Positions 29,576-42,200 of a DNA stretch of 64,000 nucleotides are shown here, piece by piece (position 1 is the first letter of the stretch; each line of letters begins with the position of its first letter). The stretch is taken from NCBI GenBank assembly GCA_014208095.1, contig JACHMT010000003.1:496001-560000 (forward strand), in the 5' to 3' direction. Below the pieces are notes generated by a model. That model worked only from the letters and a program-made list of their open reading frames with translations. It had not been told where the DNA came from and ran no database searches. This DNA is from Actinospineispora eucalypti. GTDB taxonomy: Bacteria; Actinomycetota; Actinomycetes; Mycobacteriales; Pseudonocardiaceae. The position numbers and the translations under genes are program-made.

Positions 29576-30210
29576 GTGGGCCGAGGCAGTGCGGTTGCCG
29601 CTGCTCAAGGCGGTCTCGCCCACGGACCACTACCACCCCGTCCGGCTGCCCATCCCCGGCTTCGAGCACATCCGTCCGGAGCCGCTGTCGATCACGCTGC
29701 CGGGTGTCGCCCAGCTGAGGCTTGAGTTCTGGGCCGACATCATCGGGACAGACCCCGACGTCCGCCTGCCGCGGACCGCAGAGCTGCTGGTCCAGCGCTG
29801 GCTGCCGGAGACGGTCGGCGGCGCGGCCGTTTGGGGTGGGTTCCTGCCCGGTGAAGAGCACCGGCTGATCCGGGTGTTGCGGGACGCGCTGGACGATGGG
29901 CAGGCACAGCGGCTGCGCCCGGACCGGCTGCCGGCCTCCCCGCGCGGCCCGCCGCCGGTGGAGATTCAGGTGCTGCCCTCGGCGGTGCTGCGCGACGCCG
30001 GCCTGGACCGGCTCGCGCTCCTGCTCGGCGCGTACACGCTGAACCGGCCGGCCGGCCCGGTGATCGTGCTGACCGAGGAAATGTTCGCCCGGCTGGCGGA
30101 AGCCGGTGTGCTCAACGAGCTGCTGTGGATCGAGGTCGAGGACCGGGTCCAGCGGCTGCGCACCGAGGAGGAGCACCAGAAGCTGGTGAACCGGGTGCTG
30201 GGCCGGGTCG
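28139..30210 (+). repeat. Large internal duplication, copy C (contains the frame break)
   Basis: Colinear with 17690-19735 at protein level across about 690 residues, including NRNCLDC, QGILPLGHPYGT, TLPGVAQL, VIVLTEEMF and LLWIEVEDRV. The colinearity continues across the break at about 29480 and shows that both frames belong to one gene. Confidence 0.85.
29477..29486 (+). other. Frame break inside the giant gene (probable 2-base deletion)
   Basis: Upstream frame reads EELAQLL, downstream frame resumes MVTDQG. The sister copy near 19 kb has EELSQLLVLVTDQG across 39 bases; here the same stretch has 37 bases. Loss of GG from CTACTGGTGATGG would give exactly the present CTACTTGATGG. It could be a real mutation splitting the gene, a sequencing or assembly error, or, less likely, a recoding site. 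Confidence 0.8.
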
Positions 30211-33200
30211 TCGACGGCCCCGGGGTCGTCGCGGCGTGGCACGAACCGGGCATCCGGCGGGCCGGGTCGTCGCTGGCCCGGACCTACCGACTGTTCTGGG
30301 CTGTGTCCGACCGGCCGCTGCTGCGCCGGGCCGCCGGTGCGCTGGTGCTCCGGGCGCAGTCCCGGTTGACCGCGTCGTTGCTGGCCTCGGCCGTACGTGA
30401 GGAACCGGGCGCGGCCGCCGAGATGGCGGCGCTGCGGGAGGCGATGGCCGAGGTGGTCGCCCGAGGCGCGCCGTTGCTGGTGGTGTCCGATCTGGAGCAG
30501 GCGTTGCTACCCGGGATCGCCCCGGTGCTGTCCGGGAACGCGCGGCTGGGTGCCCGGCTGGTGATCGGCTCCGACCAGACCGGCGAGCACGTGCGTGAGC
30601 TGCTCGGCGCGGAGCCGACCGACGGCATGTGGATCGTCGGGGCGACCGGGGACGCGGACGCGGCTGCCCTCGCGGTACTGCTCGGTCCGGCCTGGTCGAA
30701 GGCGTTGCACGAGTTCCACGTCGAGCACTTCAGCCACGTGTACACCGCGCTGGGCATCGTGGCGGTCGACGAGTACGGCCCGACCGGTGAGCTGCTGGCC
30801 CGTGGCTACCGCTCGCACAGCGCCCGGGGCCGGTACTACTGGCGCCAGCTACGGCAGGTTGCGGAGCAGGACGGCCGGTTCGTGGTTCGCGTCGGGGAAA
30901 CCGGTGATGACTCGTTCCAGCTGGTCAGCCCCTTGCTGGCGGCCACCGGTGCGGCTCGGAGCGGCCAACCGAACCCGGCGTGGGACACGCTGCGGCTGAT
31001 CCGGCCCGGGCTGCCGGGTGAACCGGACGAGGTCGCGTCCGCCGTGGTGCTGCTACCCGCCGTGCGGCCGGCCGGGGAGCCCGCCCCGGGGAGCACGCTG
31101 CGGCTGCCGGGACGGTTCGGCCCCGCTCTGGTGCAGCTGGCGCTCGGGGAGTGGCTGGTACGCCGGCGGCTGGCGAACCCGGACGGTGACCGATCACCCC
31201 CGCTCGCCACCGAGCCGACGCACCCCGACACCCCCGAACCGCCGGACGCCGAGCAGATCCTGCGGCAGGCGTCGCGGATCGTGCGGGACTCCCCGAGGGA
31301 TGCCTACGACCTGGTGACCGCGTTGCTGATGGCGACCGCACGGTGGACCGCCCACCAGCGGCGGCTGCTGGCGCAGGCACGGGACGCGGCCGAGCGGGAC
31401 CCGACCGGCGCCTACAACCGGCGCATCCAGGAACGAGTGCGACAGTCCTGGAGCCGGCCGGGCACGACCGGTCAGGGGGTCGCGGTCATCGCGCTGGACG
31501 GCGACCACATGCGCCGGTTCAAGGAAGAGCACGGCGAAGCGGCAGCCGACCGCGCCATCGCCCGGTTGACCAACATCTTCCTGGTCGCGCTGCCCGACGC
31601 TGTGGTGGAGCGCTGGGGCGGTGACGAGTATCTGAAGTTCCTGCACGACGTGCCTTACCACACGGCGGTGTGGGCGGCCGAGATGATCAGGCAACAGGTG
31701 CGGCGCGAGTCCCGCCCCGACCTGCCGTTGCCCACGATCAGCGTCGGCGTGGCGTACTCCGACGAGCCGGCACCCGACCTCGACAAGCTTATCGAGGCGG
31801 CCCGCCGGCTGCAGGAGGAGGCCAAGCAGACCCGCGACACGGTCGTGTACTGGAACTATTCGACCGGCCGGCCCGAGCGGGTGGACCGCCGCGCGCCCGA
31901 CCGCCTGCCCGGGCAGCCGACCACGCAGCCGACCACGCAGCCGACCACGCAGCCGACCACGCAGCCGACCACGCAGCCGACCACGCAGCGGACCGGCCTC
32001 GGGCCGTCGACCACCCAGCGGGCTGGTCTCGGGGGGCCGGCCGCCGAGGTCGTCTGGGCACGGCCGACCGAGCACATCGCCGTCCCGGGCGACAGCCGCG
32101 TCGACCCGGTGCTGCGCCGGCTGATCGACCTCGTCGCGTCCGAGCGGCGGTTCGGATATGCGCTGGTCGACCGGATCGAGTCACTGGATGACCAGGCCAA
32201 TCACGACATGCTCACCGGGCTGCTCAACCGCCGGGGCCTGCTTGCGGCACTGTCCGAGGCGCCGGGTGGCGCGACGGTGGTGCTGTTCAGCCTCAACGAT
32301 CTGAAGAAGATCAACGCGACCGGCTACGGCGCCGGTGACGCCGCGCTGAACCAGGTGGCGCTGGCGCGGGCGGCGGCGCTGAGCTCGATGCCGGTGGCGC
32401 TGCTGGCCAGGTTGCGCGGCAAGGAGTTCGCGGTCGTGCTGCCCGGTGTCGGGCTGGCCGACGGGCTCTCGGTGGCGGACCGGGTCCAGGCGTTCGTGGC
32501 GGCGACGAGCAGCACCCAGGGGAACCCGCTCAGCGTCCGGGGCAGCGTGGTGTACACCGAGGCTCCGCTGGACGCCGCGGAGCTCGGCCGGGTCGTCGAC
32601 CTGGCCAGGTCGCTGGGCAAGCAGGCCAAGCAACGGGGGCCGAGCACGCTTGCCTACCAGGACCCGAACGGCCGGATCCGGTTCACCGACGAGGTCGGTG
32701 ACCGGGGCAGCACCCGGTGGCGCCGGTTGTTCCGCCACGAGGGGGCTCTCACCCGCGGCTACTACCCGCCCGAGCGGATCCAACGGATCGCCGACGGGTT
32801 GCGGCCGCTGTTCGACGACGAGCCCTACCCGGCGCGGGGGGTCGACTTCGCACTGCTGGACTGGCTGTCGGTGCGGCCGCTGTTCGATGACCTGCCTGGG
32901 CTGGTCGTGGACCTGGACGCGTTCAGCCTGCTGGACGAGCTGGGCCGGCCGAGGGTGGTGATGCTCCGGCACCGGTACGAAGCGATCCGGGTGCTCCCGG
33001 CGGCGGACTACCTGCTGGCCGAGATCTGGCTGCACGAGCTGCGCGAACTTCTCGAGTTGCACGGTGACCACGAGACGGACCGCGCGCGGATCGCCGCGCT
33101 GCTCGATGACGCCTTCGACGGCCGGCTGACCTCGGCGCCGCCCGGTTGGTCGGGCATCCCGCCACCCGCGCCCCGCCCCGGCCCGATGCCGCGTCCCCAG

Positions 33201-36200
33201 CCCGGCCCGGCCCAGCTCCCCGCCGCGGACCGAGTCACCGGCGGTCACGGTGCCGACGGTCCAGGCAATGGCGTGTTCGCCTGGCGACCGGAGCGGTTGC
33301 CGGCGGTGCCCTCGGTGTCGCCGATCCGGCTGGTCCGGCCGCGCGAGTTCGGTTGGGATCGGCGGGGTCCGCGGCCAGATGTCTCGTTGCTGCCCTCGAA
33401 GCAGCTGGCCCACCGACTTGACCAGAACCGGCCGGGGAAGGGCGGGCAGATCGCCGCCGAGCTGATCGCATACACCCGGCCGGGCGCGCGGATCTATGTG
33501 CTGAGCGCCTGGTGGGAGTCGCTGACCAAGGAGCAGCGCAAGGCGATCGTCACCGACGCGTACGACGGGCGCGTGCGGCGCGCGGTCGAGCCCGACTCGC
33601 ATGCGGAGCTGACCCGTGCCGCGCTGCTGGTCACCGGCATCAATGGCCTCGGCGCCGACGAGTTCGCCCAACGGCTGGCCGCCCGGATGGTGCCCCGGGC
33701 CGGGGCGCGCCGGCATGAACAGCCCCGGGCGAAGGAGCCACAGCCTCGGCCGAGCCGGCCCGGGTTCGACACATCGCGCGAGGACCCGTTCCTGATCGAC
33801 TTCGACGGGCGGGCCACGGTCGGGATCCCGGACGGCACTTATCACGGCTACCGCCAGCTGACGATCACCGCGAACGTCATCGACTGGCCGGCCCGAGAGT
33901 TGCTCGGCTGCCGGCACTGTCATCGGTTGTCCGCCGTGTTGCACGGCCTGACCGGCTGGGACGTGATGGTCTTTTTCCACGCGGCTGCCGGGATCCAGCT
34001 GATCCAGCACAGCGCGGTGCGCATGCCCAACGGCAAGGTGCTGGACATCTTCGGCCCGGCCACGCTGGACGAGGCCGAGCAACGCTACAGCCGAGGCCAC
34101 ACCGTCGAGGTCTCATCCCGAACCGTCGACGCGGCGCTCACGCCGGGCGACGTGATGCGGGACATGGACCATCTGCGCGGGAACCCGAGCTGGTGGGCGG
34201 AAGGACAGCCGGACGGGCTGGTAGCGGTGGTCGCGCACTACGCCCGGCTGCTGTTGCGGCGCAACGGCTACGCCCACCTCGACCCACGGCGCGGGGGTGG
34301 CCCACTGGCAACCGAATGGACCGACTCGGACACCGAGCTGCTGTTGCAGGTGCTGCCGTGGCTGGCGCATCTGCTCGACCCGATGGAACAGCACCCGGAT
34401 CTGCGGCCGCGCGCCCCGCTGGCCGAGGAGTACCTGGTACTGAACGTGCGCCAGGCCGGGCTGGTGCTCAATCATCGGGTGGACAACGGCGACCTGTCCG
34501 CCGCGGCCCGGGACCGGGCGGTGTCCGCGCTCTCCCGGCTGTTCGCCTTCACCTGGTGGGACGAAGAAGCGCCCATCGCCGAGCACGGATTGACTTTCAC
34601 CACCACCCAGCGGCTCAACGAACTGGAGGCCCTGGAAGCCACCGGCCGGCTGACTGCCGAGCAGGTGGACCGGATGTGGGAGAACACGGCCTACCATGAG
34701 CTCTTGCATCTGCATCGACACGATCATTGCGCCGACACCTGCACACAGGCCGCGATAGTGATCTTGGCGCCATGGCTCGCGGTTCGCGCCGCCGTGCCGT
34801 CGGGTGCCCGGCCGGACCTGCTGGACCTGATCGAGCAGGGCATCGCCGAGGTCGGGCACGGGCTGCTGCCGTCGGACTGGCTGTTCGAGCGGCTCCCCGG
34901 CATCACGGTGGCGGACATCCGCGCGGCGATCGGTGCGGAGCGACCCCGGTTCGTGCTCCATACGGACTCTCGGGGGCAGGCGTACCTCATGCTCGCGTTG
35001 GACGGTAGGGGATGGGACCCCTCGGGGCACGCCGGGCTGACCAGCGTCCTGATCATCGGCACGCTGCTGACCGGCGCCATGATCACCGGCGCTACCGGCT
35101 CGGCGCGGACGGACACCGGAGTCACCTCGGTCGCCGAGGGCGGAGGTTGGGACCTCCACGGCTGGCCGGTGGCCGGTGTGCTGGTGGGCGCGGCGCTGCT
35201 CGGGACCGCGGTGCTCCCGATGGTGGCGAGGCTGGTTCGGCGGACCGTCCAGCGCCGGCCTGCCCGGGGACCGCCGCCTGCCGGCGTGATCGAGGCGACG
35301 GTGATCCGGGCGCTGGGCGAGGCGCGGTACGCCTCCGCCGGTCAGCTGGCCGAGGAACTGGGTGTGTCGCTGGCGGCCCTGGAGGGCGCCGCATTCGTCG
35401 CCGGTCGGCTGCTCCTGCTACCCGGGTCTACGCAGGCCCACGATGTGGTGATCTTGCTCCCGGACGGGGTGAGCCGGCAAGACACCGTGCGGGTCCGGGA
35501 TGGCACCCGGCTGGTGCGGCTCGCCGACAGGTACTCGACCCCGGTCGGCGGCCCGCACCACTTGTTCGAACGCGCGGATGGCGAGCCGGACGGGATGCCC
35601 GTGCTCGCCGTGCTGCTGCGCCACCGAACGGGCTGGCGGGTCGTTGACCCGGCGCCCCACGCCGCCGGCTCGGTCCTGGTCAATGGCCGGCCGATCGCCA
35701 AGGTGGCCGAGATCGGCCCCGGCGCGTGGGTCACCGTGGCAGGCACGGACTACCTGTTGACCGGCGCCCACCCCACGCCGCACCCGGTCGCCCGCGCCGC
35801 CGGTGCGCTGGTTGGCGCGTTCGGTGCTGCCCTCGGGCTCTGGGTGGCGGTGCGGATCACCGCGTGGGGCCTGCCGTGGTTCGTGTCGCCGGCGATCGTC
35901 TTTTTCGCCGGATGGCGGGCCGTGCTGCTGGCCCGGGCGCTGCGCCTGGTCCCCGACTGGTTCGCCGCGAAGGCTGTGGCGCACTGGAAGGGGCGGTTCC
36001 GTTCGCTGCGGCGGGCCGCGCTATTCGGCCTGCGACTGACCGACCGCGCCGGCTACCAGCGGACCGGCGCGTTGGTCTCGGCCTTCGGCTACGGCGGCCT
36101 GGCCGGGGATCTGCTCTGGTGGCTGTTCTCGGCACCGGTTGCACCGTCCGCGCGGCTGGGTGTGCTGTTGGGTGGCGCGCTGGGCGGGCTCGTGCTCGCG

Positions 36201-39200
36201 GCCGGATGGTCGGTCGCTCGACGCTTCGGCTCGTGGAAGCGACCGCATTCCGCCGGCGCCGCCAGGGTGCGTGCTCTGCTTTCCCGAATCGCCCCGCTGG
36301 TGTTCCTCGGGCTCACGGTGTCCGCGCTGGTTGTCGGACTGGCCCCGCGGGCCGGCGCGGATACCGGCACGGCAGACTGGGGCGGAACCGCCGCCGTGGT
36401 CCGGCCCTCTCCGCCGGACCGAAAGGGGTGGTCGCCCTCGTGGTGGGAACGAACCGAGCCCGGTTCCGGAGTTGACTCGGAACCGGGCTCATCCCGCTCA
36501 ATGCGCTTCATCTCCCGTCCATGTGACATTCCGTGGCGATTCAGTGCACAGTTGTTTCTCGGCAAGGAAGCGACGGTGCCTGCCCAGTACCCGGTGCGTC
36601 GTCAACCCCCACTCGTCCAGCCGGCGCCCGCGCCGAGCCTGCGTGACGTGCGGAACCAGGAACAGAGCCTCGAGGACCGTTACGCCCAGCTGAGCGTGAT
36701 GATCGACCTGCTGTGGACCGACAGGTCTGGTGGCCGGGACACCAGGGAGGGGCTCACCCGCCGGGCCGGGGATATCCGCACCGGCCTCGACTACTTCGAC
36801 CGTCAGCTTCAGGAGTTCGGCCGCGACGTCGGCGCACTCGAGTCGAACCCGGGTGTGGACGCCCGCGAGGTGGCCCGACTGCGCGACGCGCACGACTCGT
36901 ACCGGCGCTACCTGGTCTCACTGAACACGCGGTTCGCCGAGCTGCCGCCGGTTCCCGGGCTCTCCGACCGGCTCAAATGGTGGTTCGCCGTCCAGCCGCT
37001 GTGGCACCAACCGTTCATCCTCGCCGCCTTCGCCGCTGTGGTCACCGCCGTGCTGCGCGGCGCGGCCGCCATGGTCTCGGCCTGGCGCGGCTGGCGTGCG
37101 GACGCCATCCTCCGACGGCGCTCCGCCACGAAACGCCTTGCCCAGCTGCGCACACCGCTGGCCGAGGCCCTCGGCCTGTCGCCGCCGGCCGAGCTCGACG
37201 ACGCGGCCGGGTGGGAACGCATCGGCGTCGAGGCCGGCCGGCGGCTGATCGGCGACCCGCAGGGCTACTCGCTGATGGCCGGCGTCGACTTCGAGGTGCT
37301 CGATGCGCTGTGGCGGGCCACCGACTACCCGAGGCTGTTGCTGCGCTTCCCCGACGGCGCCATCTGGCGGGTCTACCGCGTCGTGCACGGCGGCCAGGTT
37401 CAGGCGATCCTGCACGACGGCACGCGCACCGTGCACCACATACCTGGTCCCACTACGTACCGAACCGCGGACGTGGGGGCCGACTCGCTGTGGCACCGGC
37501 TGGTCCTCGAGTCCGGCACCACCGCCGTGGACCAGCACGACGCCGGCCGCCCGCTGCGCCTGGGCACCCACGAGGCGACCCAACTGTTGGCCGGCGGCAC
37601 GCCGCTGACCTGGGTTCTGGACGCGGACGGCGCGCTGTCGGTCGCGCCCACCCGCGACGACTCGCCGACTCCCGCCGGCCGACACTGGCGCGACCGCCTC
37701 CGGTCGGCCCCGGTCATCCTCGCCATCGAGGCCGGCCTGGTCGGGTCCGTCTGGCTGGTCACCGAGATGGCGTTCATCCTGTGGAACGGTGGCGCGCTCC
37801 GGCCCCGGCTCTCCCTCTACTTCGAACGCGACGGCCGGATCGACCATCTCGCCGAGGCGGTCAACCTCATCCCCGACGCCGCCTGGATCGTCGCCGGGGT
37901 ACTGGCCGGCGCGTTCACCTTTGCGGCGGTGGCCACGCTGGCCGCCCGAATCCTCGGACCACTCACCGGCCTGCTCGACGGCAGTTGGCGGGGCGCCGCC
38001 GAGAAGGCGCTCAAACGCGGTGGTTCCGCGCACGCACATCCGACAACGGTGATCGGCGCCCTGGTGGCCACGCTCGGGCTCGACCAGGTCGCCGGTGCGA
38101 CGGGCCGGGCGGGCGCGCTCGCGGTGCTCGGTGCGGCGGCGGTGTACGGCGTATTCCGGGTGGTCTGGCGGTCGGTACGGCTGGCCAAGAGGAGGTGGTC
38201 GCCCTGGTGGTGGGACCGAACCGGGCCCGGTTCCGGAGTTGACTCGGAACCGGGCGCACCCGACCCAAGGCGCTTCATCTCGCGTCTAACTGACATTCGA
38301 GAGCGTTTCTCCGCACGGTCGTTCCTCGGCAAGGTGGTTGCGGTAGCCCGCCGGGCGATCTTCATCGGCGGTCTGCTCGCCGTGCTCGGCATGGCCGTGC
38401 CGGCCGATGTCCGGGCCGATGCCGGTCCGCCGCACATCGTCGGCACCGAGGTCCAGGTTCTGTTGCGGCAGGGGAGTTCCCCGCTCGGGCGGGAGGTCAC
38501 CTTCCAGGCAGGGCCGACGGACACCGCCGGCGATGTGTGGCGCGGTCTGGAGGGGGTGGGCTGGACAGAGTTCCGCGCGGCCAACGGCGACAAGTGGGAC
38601 CGGGACACCTTCATCGGCGGGAGCCCGGTCGCGGCCCCGGCGTCCTGGACCGGCACCTGGATCGCCCAGCCGGGCGACTCGTACTGGCGGATCCACGTCG
38701 ACCGGTTCGGCCGGATGCGGGCCTATCACCTGGCAATCGAACGACTGCCCAACCCAGACGAGCTGGCCGAGCAGGCGCGGGTCGATGTCGAGGAGCAAGC
38801 GCCGCTCCCGCCACCCGCGCCCGGCGAGACGCCGAAGCCAACTCCGCCGCCGGCGGTGACCTCTCCACCGGACCGCTCGGGGCACTGGATCAAGGCGGCA
38901 CTCACCGTGGGCGCGGTGATCCTCGGCTTGATCGGCTCGATCTTCGCCGGTCGCCACCTCGGTCGTCGCGTCCCCGTGATGTGGTCGCCCCGGGTGGCCC
39001 GTGCCCCGCCGCGAGAGCTGCCGACCGACGCCGCCCGGGTGCCGCGGCAGCGGGCCACGGTCCGGATCGTCGGGCTGTTCTCCGCGGCCGCCGTTGTTGG
39101 GGCGACCGCCCCGATCTGGTGGGGTTGGCTGGATGCGGGGTGGGCGGCGGTGTTCGGGCTGCCGAAGTATGTGGCGGTCAAGGCGGTGTTGGCGGCGCTG

Positions 39201-42200
39201 GCCACCGGGGCGCTGGTCTATCGCTATGTGCTGCGCAGGCAGCTGTCCAACCAGCTCAAGGGCATGCAGGTGCGGCCGTGGGCGGCGGCGGTGCGGTCGG
39301 CGGCGGCGGTGGTGGCGATCACCGTGGCCTACCGGGTCGCCACCGGGTTCGCCCCGGCCGGCCTGGGCTGGCTGCTCGGCTCGATCGCGGTGGCCACCCC
39401 GGTCGTCGCGGTCCTCAACGCGTTCGTGCAGGCCAAGGAGATGGGCCGGACCCGGATCATCAAGGCGGTCATCGCCGGGTTCACCTCGTTGTCCACCGCG
39501 CTCGGCGCGGTGCTGCTGGTGTCCGGGCTCGGGGCGTCGGCGGCGTTCACTGGCTGGCTGGGCGCGGCGCTGCTGTCCGGGATCCTGGTGTCCGGCAACA
39601 CCCCGTTGGCCGACTACGTGGCGGCGGCCTTCGGCCGGTGGCGGGTCAAGGTCGAGCAGCGCAAGCTGGATCGGCTGACCGAGCGCGCGGGCACGGCCGA
39701 CTCGGTGATCGCCGGACAGATCCGCAAGGTCGGCCAGGCGTGGCTGGACTATCTGAGCTTCTCCAAGGTCGACACCCGGGTGCTGGTCCGCAAGGCGATC
39801 GACACCGTGCTCAACGCGATCTTCACCTACATGATCATGAACCCGTGGGGCGGCGCGGACGGCCCCGGGCACATCGCGCTGCGCGCCGGGGTGGTCGCGG
39901 TGCTGATCTGGGTGACCGGCAAGGTCCGTGACCGGGACGAGTACCGCACCAAGGACGAGCCGCGCGAGAACTTCTACGGCTACCAGTCCGGCCGCGCGCT
40001 GCGCGCTCCGGCACGGCCCTCGGCGCTCTGGGCACTGTGGCCCGGTGGTCGGCTGGGCCGGGCCGCGGACGTCTACCGCCGTGAGCTTGCCGGTGTGCTG
40101 GACGAGTTCGGGCTCGGCGACCGGCCGCTGGACCGCGAACTGGCCGAAGAGCTGGCCCGGGATCTGTTCGCCGTGTTCACCGAACAGATCCCGCTGCCGG
40201 CCGACGAATGGGTGCCGCTGCCCGACACCGATCCGCGCGCGGGCGAGGTCAACGAGGCCCTGACGGCCGAACGCGAGGCGCAACGGCGCAGGCAGGACCA
40301 GCACCGGATCACCGCCGCGCACGCGCTGCTGGTGCCGGCCACCAACCCCGCCGCGCTGGCCCGGGCCACGCGCTCACCACGGGGTGCCGGGCGGACCCGG
40401 GAAGTGATCGAGTTCCAGCTGCTGCTCGGCGAGGCGCTGGTCCGGCTGGCGCTGGCCGATCCGGTGACGGCCGACGGCGTCCGGTTGCTGCCGCCGGGCA
40501 CAGGGCGGTTTGCCGGCTGGGCGGGTCTGCTTGGCCAGCGGATCGCGGAGCGGCAGCGGCTGCGCCGCGACTACCTGTCCGGGCCGAGGACCCGGTTGCT
40601 GCGGGCGATCGTGGCCTACTACGCGAGCATCGGGGAATTCGGTCATCCTGATGCGGTCCGTGCCCGGTTGGTGCTGATCAGGCTGGAGTTCGACCTGATC
40701 CGTGAAGGGATGCGCAAGCCGGCGGCCGACCCGTCCGGCATGGCGATCGAGTTCCACGAGCAGCGACGCTCCAGCGCCGAGGCCGCCGATCGGATCCGGC
40801 CGGCGCTCGGGCATGGCTTGGCGCACGCCGCCGGCGGCCTGGTCGGCGAGGTCGAGCACGGCCGCCGCGAGCGCGCGACCCAACGCGCGCTGTGGAGCCG
40901 AGCGATCAGCACGGTCATCCGGAACCGCCAGCCCGCCGTCCGGCCGACCAGGCTGCTGGAACTGCTCCTCGCCCTGGCCGGCCGGCCACGTGATCAGGCG
41001 GTGACCGCGTCACAGCTGGCCGACGAGTTCGGCGGCTCGCCGGTGACCTGGCAGCGCAAGCTCGGCACGCTGCACCGCATCGGCGCGCTCACCGGTGAGC
41101 CGATTGGCGGCTACCGGGCACGGACCGAACTGGTCGCGCTCTGGCGCGGGGCCAGCCCACGACTGCGCCGGGCGCTGCGCGCCGATCCGACCGCCCTGCC
41201 CGGCGGACACCGGCTGGCGCCGCTGGACCGGGCCCGTCCGCGTGGCCCGCCCGGGGATGCCTATCCCTCGCTGCTCGCCCTGTTCCGCGAGGCCAACCTG
41301 GCCTTCCGCCGCCCGAGCGACGGGCTGATCGACGACATCGGCATCACCTGGCGGCGGCTGACCGGACTGTTCTACCGGTGGCGCTACCCGAGCGGCGGCC
41401 TCGACTGGCCGGCGCCGAGCAACCGCGACCGGTTGGTCGACAACGCCATCACCCGGGAGATCCGGTCCGCGTTGGCGCGCGCCCGGGTCCCGCACCGGCA
41501 GCGCCGGCTGCTCGCGGTCCGCGTAGACGCCACCCGAGCCGCGACGCGCGGCCTGCATCGAGCCCGCCTGGCCGCCGCGAACGAGCCGGCGGGCGTGGCC
41601 GTCCCGCTGCTCAACGCCGCCGTGACCAACCAGTTGGAGGCGTACCGGCGACTGGCCGAGGCCCGCGAGCGGGCCGCCGCCGAACTCGCTCGGGTAAGGG
41701 CCTATCCGCACCAGAGCGCGCGCACCTTGCGCGCGGCCGACCGGGCGCTGGACGCCGCGCCCAGCGCAGACCCCGTTCCCGAGCACGCCGAGCAGTGGCT
41801 GCGCGACAACACGCGGGCGCTGAAAGCGACCCGCCGAGCCCTGCGCCTCCGCGCCGGTGCAGCCGGCGCGCTGGGTCGGGCGCCCAGTCTGGCGCCCGAC
41901 GGGGACACCGCCAGCGACCCCCTGCTCGCCCGGGCACAGACCTTGCTGGAACGCCACGACCAGGACCGCGACTACGCCTGGTCGCGCCTGCTGTGGCGTA
42001 CCCGGACCGGGTGGCGGGTGATGGAGAACGCCCGCAAGGCCGCCGAGGCACTGGAAACCCAGTTCCCCGCGGCCCGCTCCTACCAACCGCCGCCGAGCGA
42101 ACCAGGCCAGATCCCCGCCGTCCCCGACCCGGGCACCATCCCCGAGCCGAACACACCCGACGCCACCCGCACCGAGCGCGACAGGCGGACCGCGGTCACC

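Noticed and set aside
29470..29490. Programmed +1 frameshift as the favoured explanation
   Set aside because: There is no in-frame stop directly after the slip site and no Shine-Dalgarno-like stimulator, and the sister repeat shows a plain two-base length difference; kept only as a lesser possibility.
31914..31985. CRISPR-like array
   Set aside because: The 12-bp units are directly tandem without spacers and encode an in-frame QPTT linker.
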